64,000 nt of DNA from contig NZ_CP139438.1 of assembly GCF_034258515.1 (NCBI RefSeq), positions 3,100,001 through 3,164,000 on the forward strand, read 5' to 3'. Of the stretch, positions 36,470 to 45,516 are shown piece after piece; positions within the stretch are counted from its first letter, which is position 1, and each line of letters starts with the position of its first letter. The notes beneath the pieces were generated by a model. It worked only from the letters and a program-made list of their open reading frames with translations. It made no database searches and was not told the DNA's origin. Position numbers and translations under genes: made by a program. This stretch comes from Pseudarthrobacter oxydans (GTDB lineage Bacteria > Actinomycetota > Actinomycetes > Actinomycetales > Micrococcaceae).

Positions 36470-38356
36470 TTACTCGACGGTGACGCTCTTGGCGAGGTTG
36501 CGGGGCTGGTCCACGTCGTAGCCCTTTGCCTGGGCCAGTTCCGCGGCGAAGATCTGCAGCGGGACGGTGGTCAGCAGCGGCATCAGCAGCGTCGGGGTTT
36601 CCGGGACGTAGAAAACGTGCTCGGCGTAGGCCTTGACCGCTTCGTCGCCTTCCTCGGCGATGACCAGGGTGCGGGCGCCGCGGGCGCGGACTTCCTGGAT
36701 GTTGGACACCACCTTGGCGTGCAGGGAATCACGGCCGCGCGGGGACGGGACCACCACGAACACCGGCTGGCCTTCATCGATCAGGGCAATCGGGCCGTGC
36801 TTGAGCTCACCGGCGGCGAAGCCCTCGGCATGGATGTACGCGATTTCCTTCAGCTTCAGCGCACCCTCCAGGGCCACCGGATAGCCCACGTGGCGGCCCA
36901 GGAACAGCACCGACTTCTCGTTGGCCATGCTCCGGGCCAGCTCGCGGAGCGGGCCGGCGTTGTCCAGGATCTTCTGGATCTTCGCCGGGATCTTGTTCAG
37001 GTCCGCGAGGACGTCCTTGATCTGGCCGGAGAAGATGTTCCCGCGCAGCTGCGCCAGGTACAGGCCCAGCAGGTACGCGGCGGTGATCTGGGCCAGGAAC
37101 GCCTTGGTGGAGGCCACCGCGATCTCCGGGCCGGCGTGCGTGTAGAGCACGGCGTCGGACTCGCGCGGGATGGTGGAACCGTTGGTGTTGCAGATCGAGA
37201 TGGTCTTGGCGCCCTGTTCCCGGGCGTAGCGGACGGCCATCAGGGTATCCATGGTTTCCCCGGACTGGCTGATGGACACCACCAGGGTGTTCGCATCCAG
37301 GATCGGGTCCCGGTAGCGGAACTCGTGCGCGAGCTCCACCTCGGTGGGGATCCGGCACCAGTTCTCGATCGCGTACTTCGCCACCATGCCCGCGTACGCC
37401 GCGGTGCCGCAGGCCAACACGATGATCTTGTTGACCTGCTTCAGCAGCGCCGGGTCGATCCGCAGCTCATCCAGGGTCAGCTTGTGGTTGATGTCCGAGC
37501 GGCCCAGCAGGGTCTGCGCCACGGCGTCCGGCTGGTCATGGATTTCCTTCTCCATGAACGAGCTGAACCCGCCCTTTTCGGCGGACGCCGGGTCCCAGTC
37601 CACGTGGTATTCCTTGCCCGCGGCCGGGTTGCCGTAGAAGTCGGTGATCTCCACCGTGTCCGCGGTGATGGTGACGATCTGGTCCTGGCCCAGCTCCACC
37701 GCCCGGCGGGTGTAGTCGATGAACCCGGACACGTCCGAGCCGAGGAAGTTCTCCCCCTCACCCAGGCCCACCACCAGGGGCGAGTTGCGGCGGGCGGCCA
37801 CCACGACGTCGGGCTGGTCGGCGTGGACCGCGAGGAGCGTGAACGCACCCTCAAGGCGCTGGCAGGCGAGCTCCATGGCGCGGGTCAGGCCGCCGTCGGA
37901 CGCGTCCCCGCCGAGCTTGTTCCGGAAAATGTCGCCCAGCAGCGCCGCAGCCACCTCGGTGTCCGTCTCGGACAGGAACGTGACGCCCTTGTCCAGCAGC
38001 TCCTGCTTGAGCTCGGCAAAGTTTTCGATGATGCCGTTGTGGATCACGGCAAGCCTGCCCTCATCGGCCAGGTGCGGGTGCGCATTCCGGTCCGTCGGCC
38101 CGCCGTGCGTGGCCCAGCGGGTGTGGCCGATCCCGGTCATCGTCTCCGGCAGCGGACGCGCCTCCAGCTCAGCAATCAGGTTGCTCAGCTTCCCGGACTT
38201 CTTCCGGGACTCGATCACGCCCTTGGACACCACAGCCACCCCCGCGGAGTCGTAGCCCCGGTACTCCAGGCGGCGCAGCCCCTCAAGGACAACATCCAAC
38301 GCACTGTGACTTCCGCCGTTACCAGAACGGCCCACATAACCCACGATTCCACACAT
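36470..38356 (-). CDS. glmS: Glutamine-fructose-6-phosphate aminotransferase GlmS
   Basis: 628 aa. The N-terminal MCGIVGYVGRSG gives the catalytic cysteine after Met removal, followed by GHTRWATHGGPTDRNAHPH and the long glutaminase domain (to about residue 240). Two SIS isomerase domains follow (VLACGTAAYAGMVAKYAIE and SQSGETMDTLMAVRYARE), and the C-terminus is DQPRNLAKSVTVE. It makes glucosamine-6-phosphate, which GlmM converts toward UDP-GlcNAc. It is divergent from coaA. No glmS ribozyme or leader is present; the start is only a few bases after the predicted transcription start. Confidence 0.97.
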   Translation of the reverse strand: MCGIVGYVGRSGNGGSHSALDVVLEGLRRLEYRGYDSAGVAVVSKGVIESRKKSGKLSNLIAELEARPLPETMTGIGHTRWATHGGPTDRNAHPHLADEGRLAVIHNGIIENFAELKQELLDKGVTFLSETDTEVAAALLGDIFRNKLGGDASDGGLTRAMELACQRLEGAFTLLAVHADQPDVVVAARRNSPLVVGLGEGENFLGSDVSGFIDYTRRAVELGQDQIVTITADTVEITDFYGNPAAGKEYHVDWDPASAEKGGFSSFMEKEIHDQPDAVAQTLLGRSDINHKLTLDELRIDPALLKQVNKIIVLACGTAAYAGMVAKYAIENWCRIPTEVELAHEFRYRDPILDANTLVVSISQSGETMDTLMAVRYAREQGAKTISICNTNGSTIPRESDAVLYTHAGPEIAVASTKAFLAQITAAYLLGLYLAQLRGNIFSGQIKDVLADLNKIPAKIQKILDNAGPLRELARSMANEKSVLFLGRHVGYPVALEGALKLKEIAYIHAEGFAAGELKHGPIALIDEGQPVFVVVPSPRGRDSLHAKVVSNIQEVRARGARTLVIAEEGDEAVKAYAEHVFYVPETPTLLMPLLTTVPLQIFAAELAQAKGYDVDQPRNLAKSVTVE

Positions 38357-38365
38357 AGGCTCAAG

Positions 38366-38394
38366 ACTATCGGCAGGGGTGCCCTACATCTAAA
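38366..38394 (-). promoter_or_regulatory. glmS promoter, -35 TTTAGA and -10 GATAGT
   Basis: On the minus strand TTTAGA (38389-38394) and GATAGT (38366-38371) are separated by 17 bp. The ATG is 9 nt past the -10 box, so the transcript start is almost at the start codon. Confidence 0.55.
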
Positions 38395-38489
38395 CCGGGA
38401 CACTCTGTACGGGCTGTGATCCGCGGCGCTCATAGCCGCTGCTGCCGCGCTCAAATCCGCTTCCATTTCGCTATGTGCCGGGCGAGGGG

Positions 38490-38495
38490 CAGAAT
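38490..38495 (+). promoter_or_regulatory. Putative -10 box for leaderless coaA
   Basis: CAGAAT lies exactly 7 nt before the GTG at 38503; this supports that start over upstream in-frame codons. Confidence 0.4.
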
Positions 38496-38502
38496 CACTA
38501 AC

Positions 38503-39468
38503 GTGACTTTGCAACGCAACGAGGCGAACGGAGAGGGTGTCTCCCCGTTCGTGGAGCTGGACCGGCAGACCTGGTCCCGGCTCGCAGACGAGATGGAACA
38601 GCCTCTTAACCAAGAGGACATCATCCGTCTCCGCGGCCTCGGGGATCCTTTGGACATGAAGGAGATCCGCGAGGTCTACCTTCCCCTGTCGCGGCTCCTG
38701 CACCTGTACGTCGAGGCTGCCGGGCAGCTGCACGCCGCCACCACCACGTTCCTGGGTGAGCACACCCAGCGCACGCCGTTTGTGATCGGCGTGGCGGGGT
38801 CCGTGGCGGTGGGCAAGTCGACCATTGCGCGCGTGCTCCGGGAGATGCTGCGGCGCTGGCCCGGCACCCCCAACGTGGAACTCATCACGACGGACGGCTT
38901 CCTTTATCCGCTGGCGGAGCTGAAGCGGCGGCAGCTGCTGGAGCGCAAGGGCTTCCCGGAGTCGTACGACCGGCGCGCCCTGCTGCGTTTCGTGAGTGAG
39001 ATCAAGAGCGGCGCCGAGGAAGTGCGCGCCCCGTGGTACTCGCACGTGACATACGACATCGTTCCGGACAAGGAAGTGGTGGTGCGCCGGCCCGATGTCC
39101 TGATTGTTGAGGGGCTGAACGTGCTGGCCCCGGCGCGGCCGCGGCACGACGGCCGCCAGGGCCTGGCCTTGAGCGACTTCTTCGACTTCTCCATCTACGT
39201 GGATGCCAAGACTTCCTACATCGAGGAATGGTACGTGGACCGGTTCCGCAAGCTGCGGAGCACGGCGTTTGCCCAGCCGGAATCGTACTTCCACCGCTAC
39301 GCCACGTTGTCCGACGAAGAAGCTGAGGTCACCGCGCGGGACATCTGGAAGCGCATCAACGAGCCCAACCTGGAAGAAAACGTCCTTCCCACCCGGGGCC
39401 GTGCGCAGCTGGTGCTGACGAAGGAGGCGGACCACTCGATCCGCCGGATGCTGCTCCGGAAGGTTTAA
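38503..39468 (+). CDS. coaA: Pantothenate kinase, type I (CoaA)
   Basis: 321 aa from the GTG at 38503 ([20 protein letters not shown]). The P-loop is [20 protein letters not shown] (about residues 96-115), and later blocks [30 protein letters not shown] and [11 protein letters not shown] are typical of prokaryotic CoaA. It phosphorylates pantothenate in the first step of CoA synthesis. A longer frame to 38416 lies upstream of the putative -10 box. The next gene starts 6 bp after its stop. Confidence 0.95.
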   Translation: MTLQRNEANGEGVSPFVELDRQTWSRLADEMEQPLNQEDIIRLRGLGDPLDMKEIREVYLPLSRLLHLYVEAAGQLHAATTTFLGEHTQRTPFVIGVAGSVAVGKSTIARVLREMLRRWPGTPNVELITTDGFLYPLAELKRRQLLERKGFPESYDRRALLRFVSEIKSGAEEVRAPWYSHVTYDIVPDKEVVVRRPDVLIVEGLNVLAPARPRHDGRQGLALSDFFDFSIYVDAKTSYIEEWYVDRFRKLRSTAFAQPESYFHRYATLSDEEAEVTARDIWKRINEPNLEENVLPTRGRAQLVLTKEADHSIRRMLLRKV

Positions 39469-39473
39469 CTCAG

Positions 39474-40355
39474 GTGTGCCACAACTGCTCGCCCGGTGCG
39501 GCTGTCCCCCCGGTTGAATCAGGGGCGCCCAGCCGGCGCAGCTTCACCCGGTTCCTGGCAGCCGGCGCAGGACTGACTGTTTTGGCAGCGTGCACGCCGG
39601 AGGCACCCGCGGCGGTGGCGCCGTCGTCCACCTCCCCCGCGGGCGGTGCCCCCGCACCCGCCCCGGAAAGCACGACGGCGGCGCCCCCCACCGAGGTTGC
39701 CGCACCTGCCGCTCCGTCCCCCGCGCCGTCGCCCTCCGCAGTGCTGCCGGGGCAGTTCTCGCTCACAGACCCCGCGAGCCCCTGGCTGGTGGTCAACAAG
39801 CACCGCCCCCTGGTCCCGGCCGACTACGTCCCGGCTGATTTGGTGCCGCCTGCCGTCGCAATGACCGCGTCCGGCGAGGCAGCGCTGCTGAACAGCACGA
39901 CGGCGGCGGCTGCGGAGGCGATGTTCGCCGCTGCCGGGCGGGACGGCGTGGCGATGGTCCTGGCCAGCGGGTACCGCTCGTACGGCACGCAGGTGGGGAC
40001 CTACAACAACTACGTCGCTGCGCGGGGGCAGGCCGACGCGGACACGGCCAGTGCGCGCCCTGGCTACTCGGAACACCAGACGGGCTGGGCGTTCGACATC
40101 GTCGACGGCGGGGGCGCGTGCAGTTTCCAGCCGTGCTTTGCCGACCAGCCCGCCGCCGTGTGGGCCAAGGCGAACGGGCACCGGTTCGGCTTCGTGGTGC
40201 GGTACCCGTGGATGTTCCACCCCGTCACGGGGTACTACTACGAGCCGTGGCACCTGCGGTATGTCGGCGTGGAGGCGGCCACGGACATGGTTGCGCGCGG
40301 GATTTTCACGCTCGAGGAGTACTTCGGCGTGGAGGCGGCGCCGGGCTACCCATAA
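39474..40355 (+). CDS. VanY-type D-alanyl-D-alanine carboxypeptidase, Tat-dependent lipoprotein
   Basis: 293 aa. The N-terminus has a twin arginine (SRRSFTRF), a hydrophobic stretch and a lipobox LAAC, so it is probably exported by Tat and lipidated. A linker of about 55 residues rich in alanine, proline, serine and threonine follows. The catalytic region is VanY-like: LASGYRSYGTQ, the zinc-binding SEHQTGWAFDIVD (His and Asp) and the C-terminal EPWHLRYVG (Glu and His). It should trim D-Ala from peptidoglycan stem peptides at the outer membrane face. It starts 6 bp after coaA, suggesting co-transcription. Confidence 0.88.
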   Translation: MCHNCSPGAAVPPVESGAPSRRSFTRFLAAGAGLTVLAACTPEAPAAVAPSSTSPAGGAPAPAPESTTAAPPTEVAAPAAPSPAPSPSAVLPGQFSLTDPASPWLVVNKHRPLVPADYVPADLVPPAVAMTASGEAALLNSTTAAAAEAMFAAAGRDGVAMVLASGYRSYGTQVGTYNNYVAARGQADADTASARPGYSEHQTGWAFDIVDGGGACSFQPCFADQPAAVWAKANGHRFGFVVRYPWMFHPVTGYYYEPWHLRYVGVEAATDMVARGIFTLEEYFGVEAAPGYP

Positions 40356-40366
40356 GGCAACTGCGC

Positions 40367-40372
40367 TAGTTT
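40367..40372 (+). promoter_or_regulatory. Putative -10 box for leaderless mscL
   Basis: TAGTTT, then 7 nt, then the ATG at 40380. Confidence 0.4.
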
Positions 40373-40379
40373 GGTTCCT

Positions 40380-40784
40380 ATGCTGACTGGATTCAAGAAC
40401 TTCATCATGAAGGGCAACGTCGTTGACCTTGCCGTCGCCGTGGTTATCGGCACCGCCTTCGGCGCGGTGGTGACTGCTTTGGTGAACAAAGTGCTCATGC
40501 CGTTCATCGCCGGGCTGACCGGTTCACCCAACTTTGACAGCTTCGCCAAGATTGACTTCAACGGGAACGCCATCGAGTTTGGCGTCCTGCTGACGGCGAT
40601 CGTCAATTTCCTGTTGATCTCGGCCGCCATCTACTTCGTGGTGGTGATGCCCATGAACCTCATGGTGGAACGCCGCAACCGCAGGCTGGGGATCGGCCAG
40701 GACGTTAAAAAGGAGTCCGCGGAAGACCCGCAGATCGCGTTGCTTACCGAAATCCGGGACGCCCTCAAAACCCGCTCTTCCTAG
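40380..40784 (+). CDS. mscL: Large-conductance mechanosensitive channel MscL
   Basis: 134 aa. The N-terminal amphipathic segment MLTGFKNFIMKGNVVDLAVAVV begins TM1, which carries the gating glycines (GTAFGAVV), and the second membrane segment is AIVNFLLISAAIYFVVVMPM. A charged C-terminal helix (QDVKKESAEDPQIALLTEIRDAL) completes the pentameric channel subunit, which releases solutes during osmotic downshock. An upstream TTG in frame would add 3 residues but falls inside the likely -10 box. Confidence 0.95.
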   Translation: MLTGFKNFIMKGNVVDLAVAVVIGTAFGAVVTALVNKVLMPFIAGLTGSPNFDSFAKIDFNGNAIEFGVLLTAIVNFLLISAAIYFVVVMPMNLMVERRNRRLGIGQDVKKESAEDPQIALLTEIRDALKTRSS

Positions 40785-40799
40785 CCACATTCCAGACGA

Positions 40800-40833
40800 A
40801 AGTGGCCCGTTTCCTTTTGGAAACGGGCCACTT
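40800..40833. terminator. Bidirectional terminator between mscL and glmM
   Basis: A 15-bp perfect stem (AAGTGGCCCGTTTCC with GGAAACGGGCCACTT) around a 4-base TTTT loop. It lies between the convergent 3' ends of mscL and glmM and has A/T tracts on both flanks. Confidence 0.88.
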
Positions 40834-40850
40834 CTTGTTATGTCGGTTTG

Positions 40851-42212
40851 TTACTCGCTGACCAGTTCCAGGGCGAGCTCGGTGCGCACCACCTGGGCCA
40901 GGTGTTCGGCGATGGACTGGGCTGTATCTTCGTCGGCTGCCTCCACCATCACGCGCACGACGGGCTCGGTGCCGGAGGGGCGGAGCAGGACGCGGCCAGT
41001 CTCGCCGAGGGCGGCCTCTGCCGCCGCCACGGCCTGGGCCAGGACTTCGTTCCTGCCCACCCGTGTGCGGTCAACGCCCTTGACGTTGATGAGCACCTGG
41101 GGAAGCTTGGTCATCACGGTGGCCAGTTCCTTGAGCGGCTTTCCGGTCAGGGCGATCTGGGCCGCCAGTTGCAGGCCGGTCAGGACGCCGTCGCCCGTGG
41201 TGGCATGGTCGGCGAAGATTACGTGCCCGGACTGTTCTCCGCCCAGGTTGAAGCCGCCGTCGCGCATTTCCTCCAGGACGTAACGGTCCCCCACGGCCGT
41301 TTCGCGGATGTTGATGCCCGCGTTGCGGAGCGCGATCTTGAGGCCGAGGTTGCTCATGACCGTGGCCACCAGGACGTCGTCCTTGAGTTTGCCGGACTTT
41401 TTCAGGGCAACTGCGAGGATGGCCATGATCTGGTCGCCGTCCACCTCGTTGCCCTCGTGGTCCACCGCGAGGCAGCGGTCGGCGTCGCCGTCGTGGGCAA
41501 TACCGAGGTCGGCCTGGTATTTGACCACTGCTTCCTTGAGCGGGCCAAGATGCGTGGAGCCGACGCCGTCGTTGATGTTGTGGCCGTCGGGTTCGGCGCC
41601 GATGACGACGACGTCCGCGCCGGCGTCCTTGAAGACCTGGGGTGAGCAGCCGCTGGCGGCGCCGTGCGCGCAGTCCAGGACCACCTTGATGCCCTCGAGG
41701 TTGTGCGGCAGCGTGCGCAGGAGGTGGACGATGTAGCGGTCCTCGGCGTCGGAGAAGCGCTGGATCCGGCCCACATCAGCGCCGGTGGGCCGCACCGCTT
41801 CCTTGGACATCTGCGCCTCGATGGCATTCTCAACGTCGTCCGGCAGTTTCTGGCCGCCGCGGGCAAAGAACTTGATGCCGTTGTCCGGTGCGGGGTTGTG
41901 GGAGGCAGAGATCATCACGCCGAAATCTGCGTCCAGGTCAGCGACCAGGTAGGCCGCCGCGGGCGTGGGGAGGACGCCGGCGTCGTAGACGTCCACGCCT
42001 GAGCTTGAGAGCCCGGCTTCCACGGCAGCGGCGATGAACTCGCCGCTGGCCCGCGGGTCACGCGCCACCACGGCGCGCGGCCGCGTCCCGTTGGAGTTGC
42101 GGTCGTGGCCGAGCACGACGGCGGCCGCCTGGGCCAGCTGCAGCGCCAGCTCAGCAGTCAACAGGCCGTTCGCCAGTCCCCGGACACCATCAGTTCCAAA
42201 TAATCTAGACAC
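40851..42212 (-). CDS. glmM: Phosphoglucosamine mutase GlmM
   Basis: 453 aa from a GTG ([16 protein letters not shown]). The phosphoserine loop is [17 protein letters not shown] with Ser104 as the expected phosphorylated residue; the metal site is [11 protein letters not shown] and the sugar-binding loop GEQSGHVIF. It converts glucosamine-6-phosphate to the 1-phosphate for UDP-GlcNAc. The start is 6 nt after TAGACT, consistent with leaderless expression. Confidence 0.96.
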   Translation of the reverse strand: MSRLFGTDGVRGLANGLLTAELALQLAQAAAVVLGHDRNSNGTRPRAVVARDPRASGEFIAAAVEAGLSSSGVDVYDAGVLPTPAAAYLVADLDADFGVMISASHNPAPDNGIKFFARGGQKLPDDVENAIEAQMSKEAVRPTGADVGRIQRFSDAEDRYIVHLLRTLPHNLEGIKVVLDCAHGAASGCSPQVFKDAGADVVVIGAEPDGHNINDGVGSTHLGPLKEAVVKYQADLGIAHDGDADRCLAVDHEGNEVDGDQIMAILAVALKKSGKLKDDVLVATVMSNLGLKIALRNAGINIRETAVGDRYVLEEMRDGGFNLGGEQSGHVIFADHATTGDGVLTGLQLAAQIALTGKPLKELATVMTKLPQVLINVKGVDRTRVGRNEVLAQAVAAAEAALGETGRVLLRPSGTEPVVRVMVEAADEDTAQSIAEHLAQVVRTELALELVSE

Positions 42213-42218
42213 CGGTCA

Positions 42219-42224
42219 AGTCTA
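42219..42224 (-). promoter_or_regulatory. Putative -10 box for leaderless glmM
   Basis: TAGACT on the minus strand, 6 nt before the GTG at 42212. Confidence 0.4.
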
Positions 42225-42394
42225 GAGGATGGGTTCGGGCCGGGGCGCGTTGGACGGACTCGCGCGACGTTTCTACTTGTTGGCGGGAGGCCAAGTACCT
42301 AGGTGCCATCAGGGCCAATTACTGGGACTACTTGGTTTATTTGGCCGGTACCTGTCTTTGCCCAAAAGCCTCGCCACGGCCATTTCGTCGCCCC

Positions 42395-42400
42395 TACGAT
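42395..42400 (+). promoter_or_regulatory. Putative -10 box for the glycosyltransferase operon
   Basis: TACGAT, then 6 nt, then the ATG at 42407. Confidence 0.4.
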
Positions 42401-42406
42401 CCATGC

Positions 42407-43642
42407 ATGACACCTAGCTATGGGGGCTTGGCGCTCGAAATTGTTGTACCGGTCTTCAACGAAGAAGCGGTACTCGAAAGCAGCATCACGAGGCTCGCCG
42501 AATATCTGACGCACGAAATGCCGTCGGCGTGGAAAATCACGATCGCCGACAATGCAAGCACCGATCGGACTCCGGTGATTGCCGCTCGGCTCAGCGAGCA
42601 CATGCCGAACGTTGAATACCGACGCCTTGAAGTCAAGGGACGCGGCTACGCCCTCAGGGATGCGTGGGGCGCATCTGAAGCAAAGGTCTTAGCGTACCTG
42701 GACGTAGACTTGTCCACCGATCTTGCGGCCTTGCCCCCTTTGGTTGCTCCCTTGCTGTCGGGGCATTCGGACATTTCCATTGGCACCCGGCTGGGGCAAA
42801 GCTCCCGGGTAAGCCGGGGACCCAAGCGTGAATTCATATCCAGGTCCTACAATCTTCTGCTGCGCCGGACAATGCAGGTGCGCTTTTCGGATGCGCAGTG
42901 TGGATTCAAGGCCATTCGTGCTGACGTAGCCAAGCGCCTCCTGCCGCATGTGGAGGACAACGGCTGGTTCTTCGACACCGAGCTCCTGATAATTGCGGAG
43001 CGTTCTGGTCTCCGGATTCACGAAATCCCTGTTGACTGGGTGGACGACCCCGACAGCCGGGTGGATATCAAGCAGACCGCCCTGGATGATCTGAGGGGCA
43101 TGGTGCGCGTGGCAGGCTCCCTGGTAAAAGGGGTAATTCCCGTCCAAGCGATATACGCCGAACTGGGGCGCCGTCCCATTGTTCCGGAGAGCCGACCAAG
43201 CTTCTTCGGCCAGGTCCTTCGCTTCGGCATGGTTGGCGCGGTGTCAACCTTGGCCTTCGCGTTGCTTTACCTGGTTCTGCAGGGTCCCTTCGGGGCGCAG
43301 GAAGCAAACTTCTTGTCCCTGCTTATGACGGCCGTGGGCAACACGGCGGCCAACCGCCGGTTCACGTTCGGCATCAGCGGACCGGCGAAGCTGTTCACCC
43401 AGCAGTTCCAGGGTTTGATGGTGTTCCTGCTGGCCTGGACAATCACGTCGTCATCCCTGCTGGTTCTGCACGCCGTAAACCCAGATGCAGCACCGAATCT
43501 GGAACTGCTGACCCTGACGGCGGCTAATATCTTCGCCACTCTGCTGAGGTTTATCCTCTTGAGGCTCTGGGTGTTTAGGGTGCGGCAAGGAGAACAGGCG
43601 GCCGTACGTGGACTGCGTCCTGCCGGGGAACCTGTCCGGTGA
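42407..43642 (+). CDS. GT2 glycosyltransferase fused to a GtrA-like membrane domain
   Basis: 411 aa from ATG 42407. Residues 1 to about 230 form a GT2 domain of the dolichol-phosphate-mannose synthase type (EIVVPVFNEEAVLESSI, LAYLDVDLSTDLAALPPLV, SDAQCGFKAIRADVAKRLLP). Residues about 270-395 are a GtrA domain with four helices (RFGMVGAVSTLAFALLYLVL and later). The enzyme likely makes a polyprenyl-phosphate sugar and the GtrA part helps flip or dock it. The following GT39 genes, which use such donors, overlap by 4 bp, so this is the first gene of an operon. The pairing resembles Bacillus YkcC/YkcB. Confidence 0.88.
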   Translation: MTPSYGGLALEIVVPVFNEEAVLESSITRLAEYLTHEMPSAWKITIADNASTDRTPVIAARLSEHMPNVEYRRLEVKGRGYALRDAWGASEAKVLAYLDVDLSTDLAALPPLVAPLLSGHSDISIGTRLGQSSRVSRGPKREFISRSYNLLLRRTMQVRFSDAQCGFKAIRADVAKRLLPHVEDNGWFFDTELLIIAERSGLRIHEIPVDWVDDPDSRVDIKQTALDDLRGMVRVAGSLVKGVIPVQAIYAELGRRPIVPESRPSFFGQVLRFGMVGAVSTLAFALLYLVLQGPFGAQEANFLSLLMTAVGNTAANRRFTFGISGPAKLFTQQFQGLMVFLLAWTITSSSLLVLHAVNPDAAPNLELLTLTAANIFATLLRFILLRLWVFRVRQGEQAAVRGLRPAGEPVR

Positions 43643-45516
43643 GTGTGGCCGAGGCCAGCCGTGCCGCGGCTCCTTCAACGGTCCGTGGCGTCCGCACGCC
43701 ACTGCCGTGGGAGTACATCGGGCTTGCCGCCCTCCTCACCGCCACAGCAGCAACATTCCTCTGGGGACTGGACAGGAACGGATGGGCCAACCCGTACTAC
43801 TCCGCCGCAGCACAAGCCGGCTCCCAGGACTGGAAAGCCTTCTTCTATGGCTCCCTCGACGCCGGCAACCTCATCACCGTAGACAAGCCGCCCCTGAGCA
43901 TCTGGATCATGTCCCTCTCAGTCCGACTCTTCGGACTGAACTCCTGGGCCCTGCTCGTACCCCAAGCACTTATGGGCGTCGCCACCACGTGGCTGATCTA
44001 CAAAATCATCCGCCGCAGCCACTCCGCCGCACCCGCCCTCCTCGGCGGCCTGATCTACGCGACCACTCCCGTCGTTGTCCTCATGTCCCGGTACAACAAC
44101 CCCGAACCGCTTATGGGTCTGCTGACCGTCGCAGCGGTCTACTTCGTCATGCGGGCCACCGAAGACAACCGCTGGACCTGGTACCTGCTCGCCGGCACTT
44201 CACTCGGACTGGGCTTCATGGCCAAGCAGATCCAAGCCTTCCTACCCATCCCCGCCCTCATTCTCGCCGTCCTGCTCTTCGGCGCGGGAACCATGGCATC
44301 CCGGTTCCTCCGGCTCCTCGCTTCGCTCGCCGCACTGGTCATCAGCGGCGGCTGGTGGATGACGATAGTCGAGCTCACACCCGCCGCCAACCGACCTTAC
44401 GTCGGCGGATCCGCAACCAACAGCATCCTCGAACTCACCCTCGACTACAACGGCCTCGCACGATTCTTGCGTTTCAGCGCTGATCCTCAAACAGCGCCCG
44501 CAGCTCCGGGACCTGCCCCAGAGTACGACGGCGGGCTAAGCCGCCTGTTTAACGCAAACTTTGCTCCTGAGGGGGCGTGGCTCCTCTTTGCCGCGGCGAC
44601 GTGCTCGCTGGCTTTGATACTGCTTTGGCAGCAGGCTGGCGGAAGCCGGACCGCGAAAGCATTGATCACCTGTGCCGTGCTTTGGCTCCTCACCGCCTAC
44701 GTGGTGTTGAGTTTCATGGGCACCATGACACACACCTACTACGTATTTTCACTCGCGGCGCCGATGGCTGTAGTTGTTGCGTTGGGAACGCAGTTGCTGT
44801 GGAGCCAACGGCAGCGGATTGTGCCCCGGTGCTTAGGGGCGGTCCTCCTTGCCGGGACCGGGTACATGGCAATTCGTATTTTCCAATACAGCGATGCTTG
44901 GGGGGCCTGGCCCGCTGTTCTGCTTGGCGTAACGCTCCTGGCTGTGGTGGGGTGGCTGTTCCTCCGGCCACGATACTTAGAGCTTCTTGCCTTGGCGATG
45001 GTATCTATGGCCTTGGTGCTCGGCCCACTCGCGACAGACGTGATAACGCTATCCAAACCACACTCCGGAACTAATCCCCTTTCAGGACCAGTCGGGAACA
45101 ATTTGGGCTCCCTATCGGCCCACTTGGACGCCGCCCGCCGAGGTGACCCGCCGCTTGCTAGACATCTGGGATTCGGTGTTGAGCCGTCTCACGAAATCAC
45201 GTCGCTTCTTCGCGATTCTTCGCCGTCGACATGGGCCGCCGCAACATATACCGCGCAGAACGCAGCACAATATCAGCTCGCGTCCGAACGGCCCGTTATT
45301 GCCCTGGGAGGCTGGCTGGGCAACGACCCCGCACCAACGATCGACCAATTCAAAGCGTTCGTGCAGGAAGGAAAGATCACCTACTTCATTTGGCAACAGC
45401 CAATCCTTGATGAAGTACCGCTAGGAAGCGACGCCAGGGCCATAACCGACTGGGTTCATTCCAATTTCAAGGGGGAGGTTATCGATGGAGTCACGATCTA
45501 CGATCTTAGGCAGTAG
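43639..45516 (+). CDS. GT39-family (PMT/ArnT-like) integral membrane glycosyltransferase, copy 1
   Basis: 625 aa with about 12 hydrophobic segments. The first extracytoplasmic loop reads DRNGWANPYYSAAAQAGSQDW with TVDKPPLSIWIMSLSVRLFG after it, the signature of the YkcB-like GT39 group, which use polyprenyl-phosphate sugars to modify an exported acceptor. The last 170 residues are a soluble domain (HSGTNPLSG ... GLVEG-like ending). The GTG start overlaps the GT2 gene by 4 bp. Codon choice changes near 44470: upstream is almost purely C-ending, downstream uses many TTG, GCT and TTT codons, suggesting a mosaic. Confidence 0.85.
   Translation: MSVAEASRAAAPSTVRGVRTPLPWEYIGLAALLTATAATFLWGLDRNGWANPYYSAAAQAGSQDWKAFFYGSLDAGNLITVDKPPLSIWIMSLSVRLFGLNSWALLVPQALMGVATTWLIYKIIRRSHSAAPALLGGLIYATTPVVVLMSRYNNPEPLMGLLTVAAVYFVMRATEDNRWTWYLLAGTSLGLGFMAKQIQAFLPIPALILAVLLFGAGTMASRFLRLLASLAALVISGGWWMTIVELTPAANRPYVGGSATNSILELTLDYNGLARFLRFSADPQTAPAAPGPAPEYDGGLSRLFNANFAPEGAWLLFAAATCSLALILLWQQAGGSRTAKALITCAVLWLLTAYVVLSFMGTMTHTYYVFSLAAPMAVVVALGTQLLWSQRQRIVPRCLGAVLLAGTGYMAIRIFQYSDAWGAWPAVLLGVTLLAVVGWLFLRPRYLELLALAMVSMALVLGPLATDVITLSKPHSGTNPLSGPVGNNLGSLSAHLDAARRGDPPLARHLGFGVEPSHEITSLLRDSSPSTWAAATYTAQNAAQYQLASERPVIALGGWLGNDPAPTIDQFKAFVQEGKITYFIWQQPILDEVPLGSDARAITDWVHSNFKGEVIDGVTIYDLRQ

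Noticed and set aside
36392..38419. 675-codon open frame opposite glmS
   Set aside because: Antisense shadow; glmS is unmistakable on the other strand.
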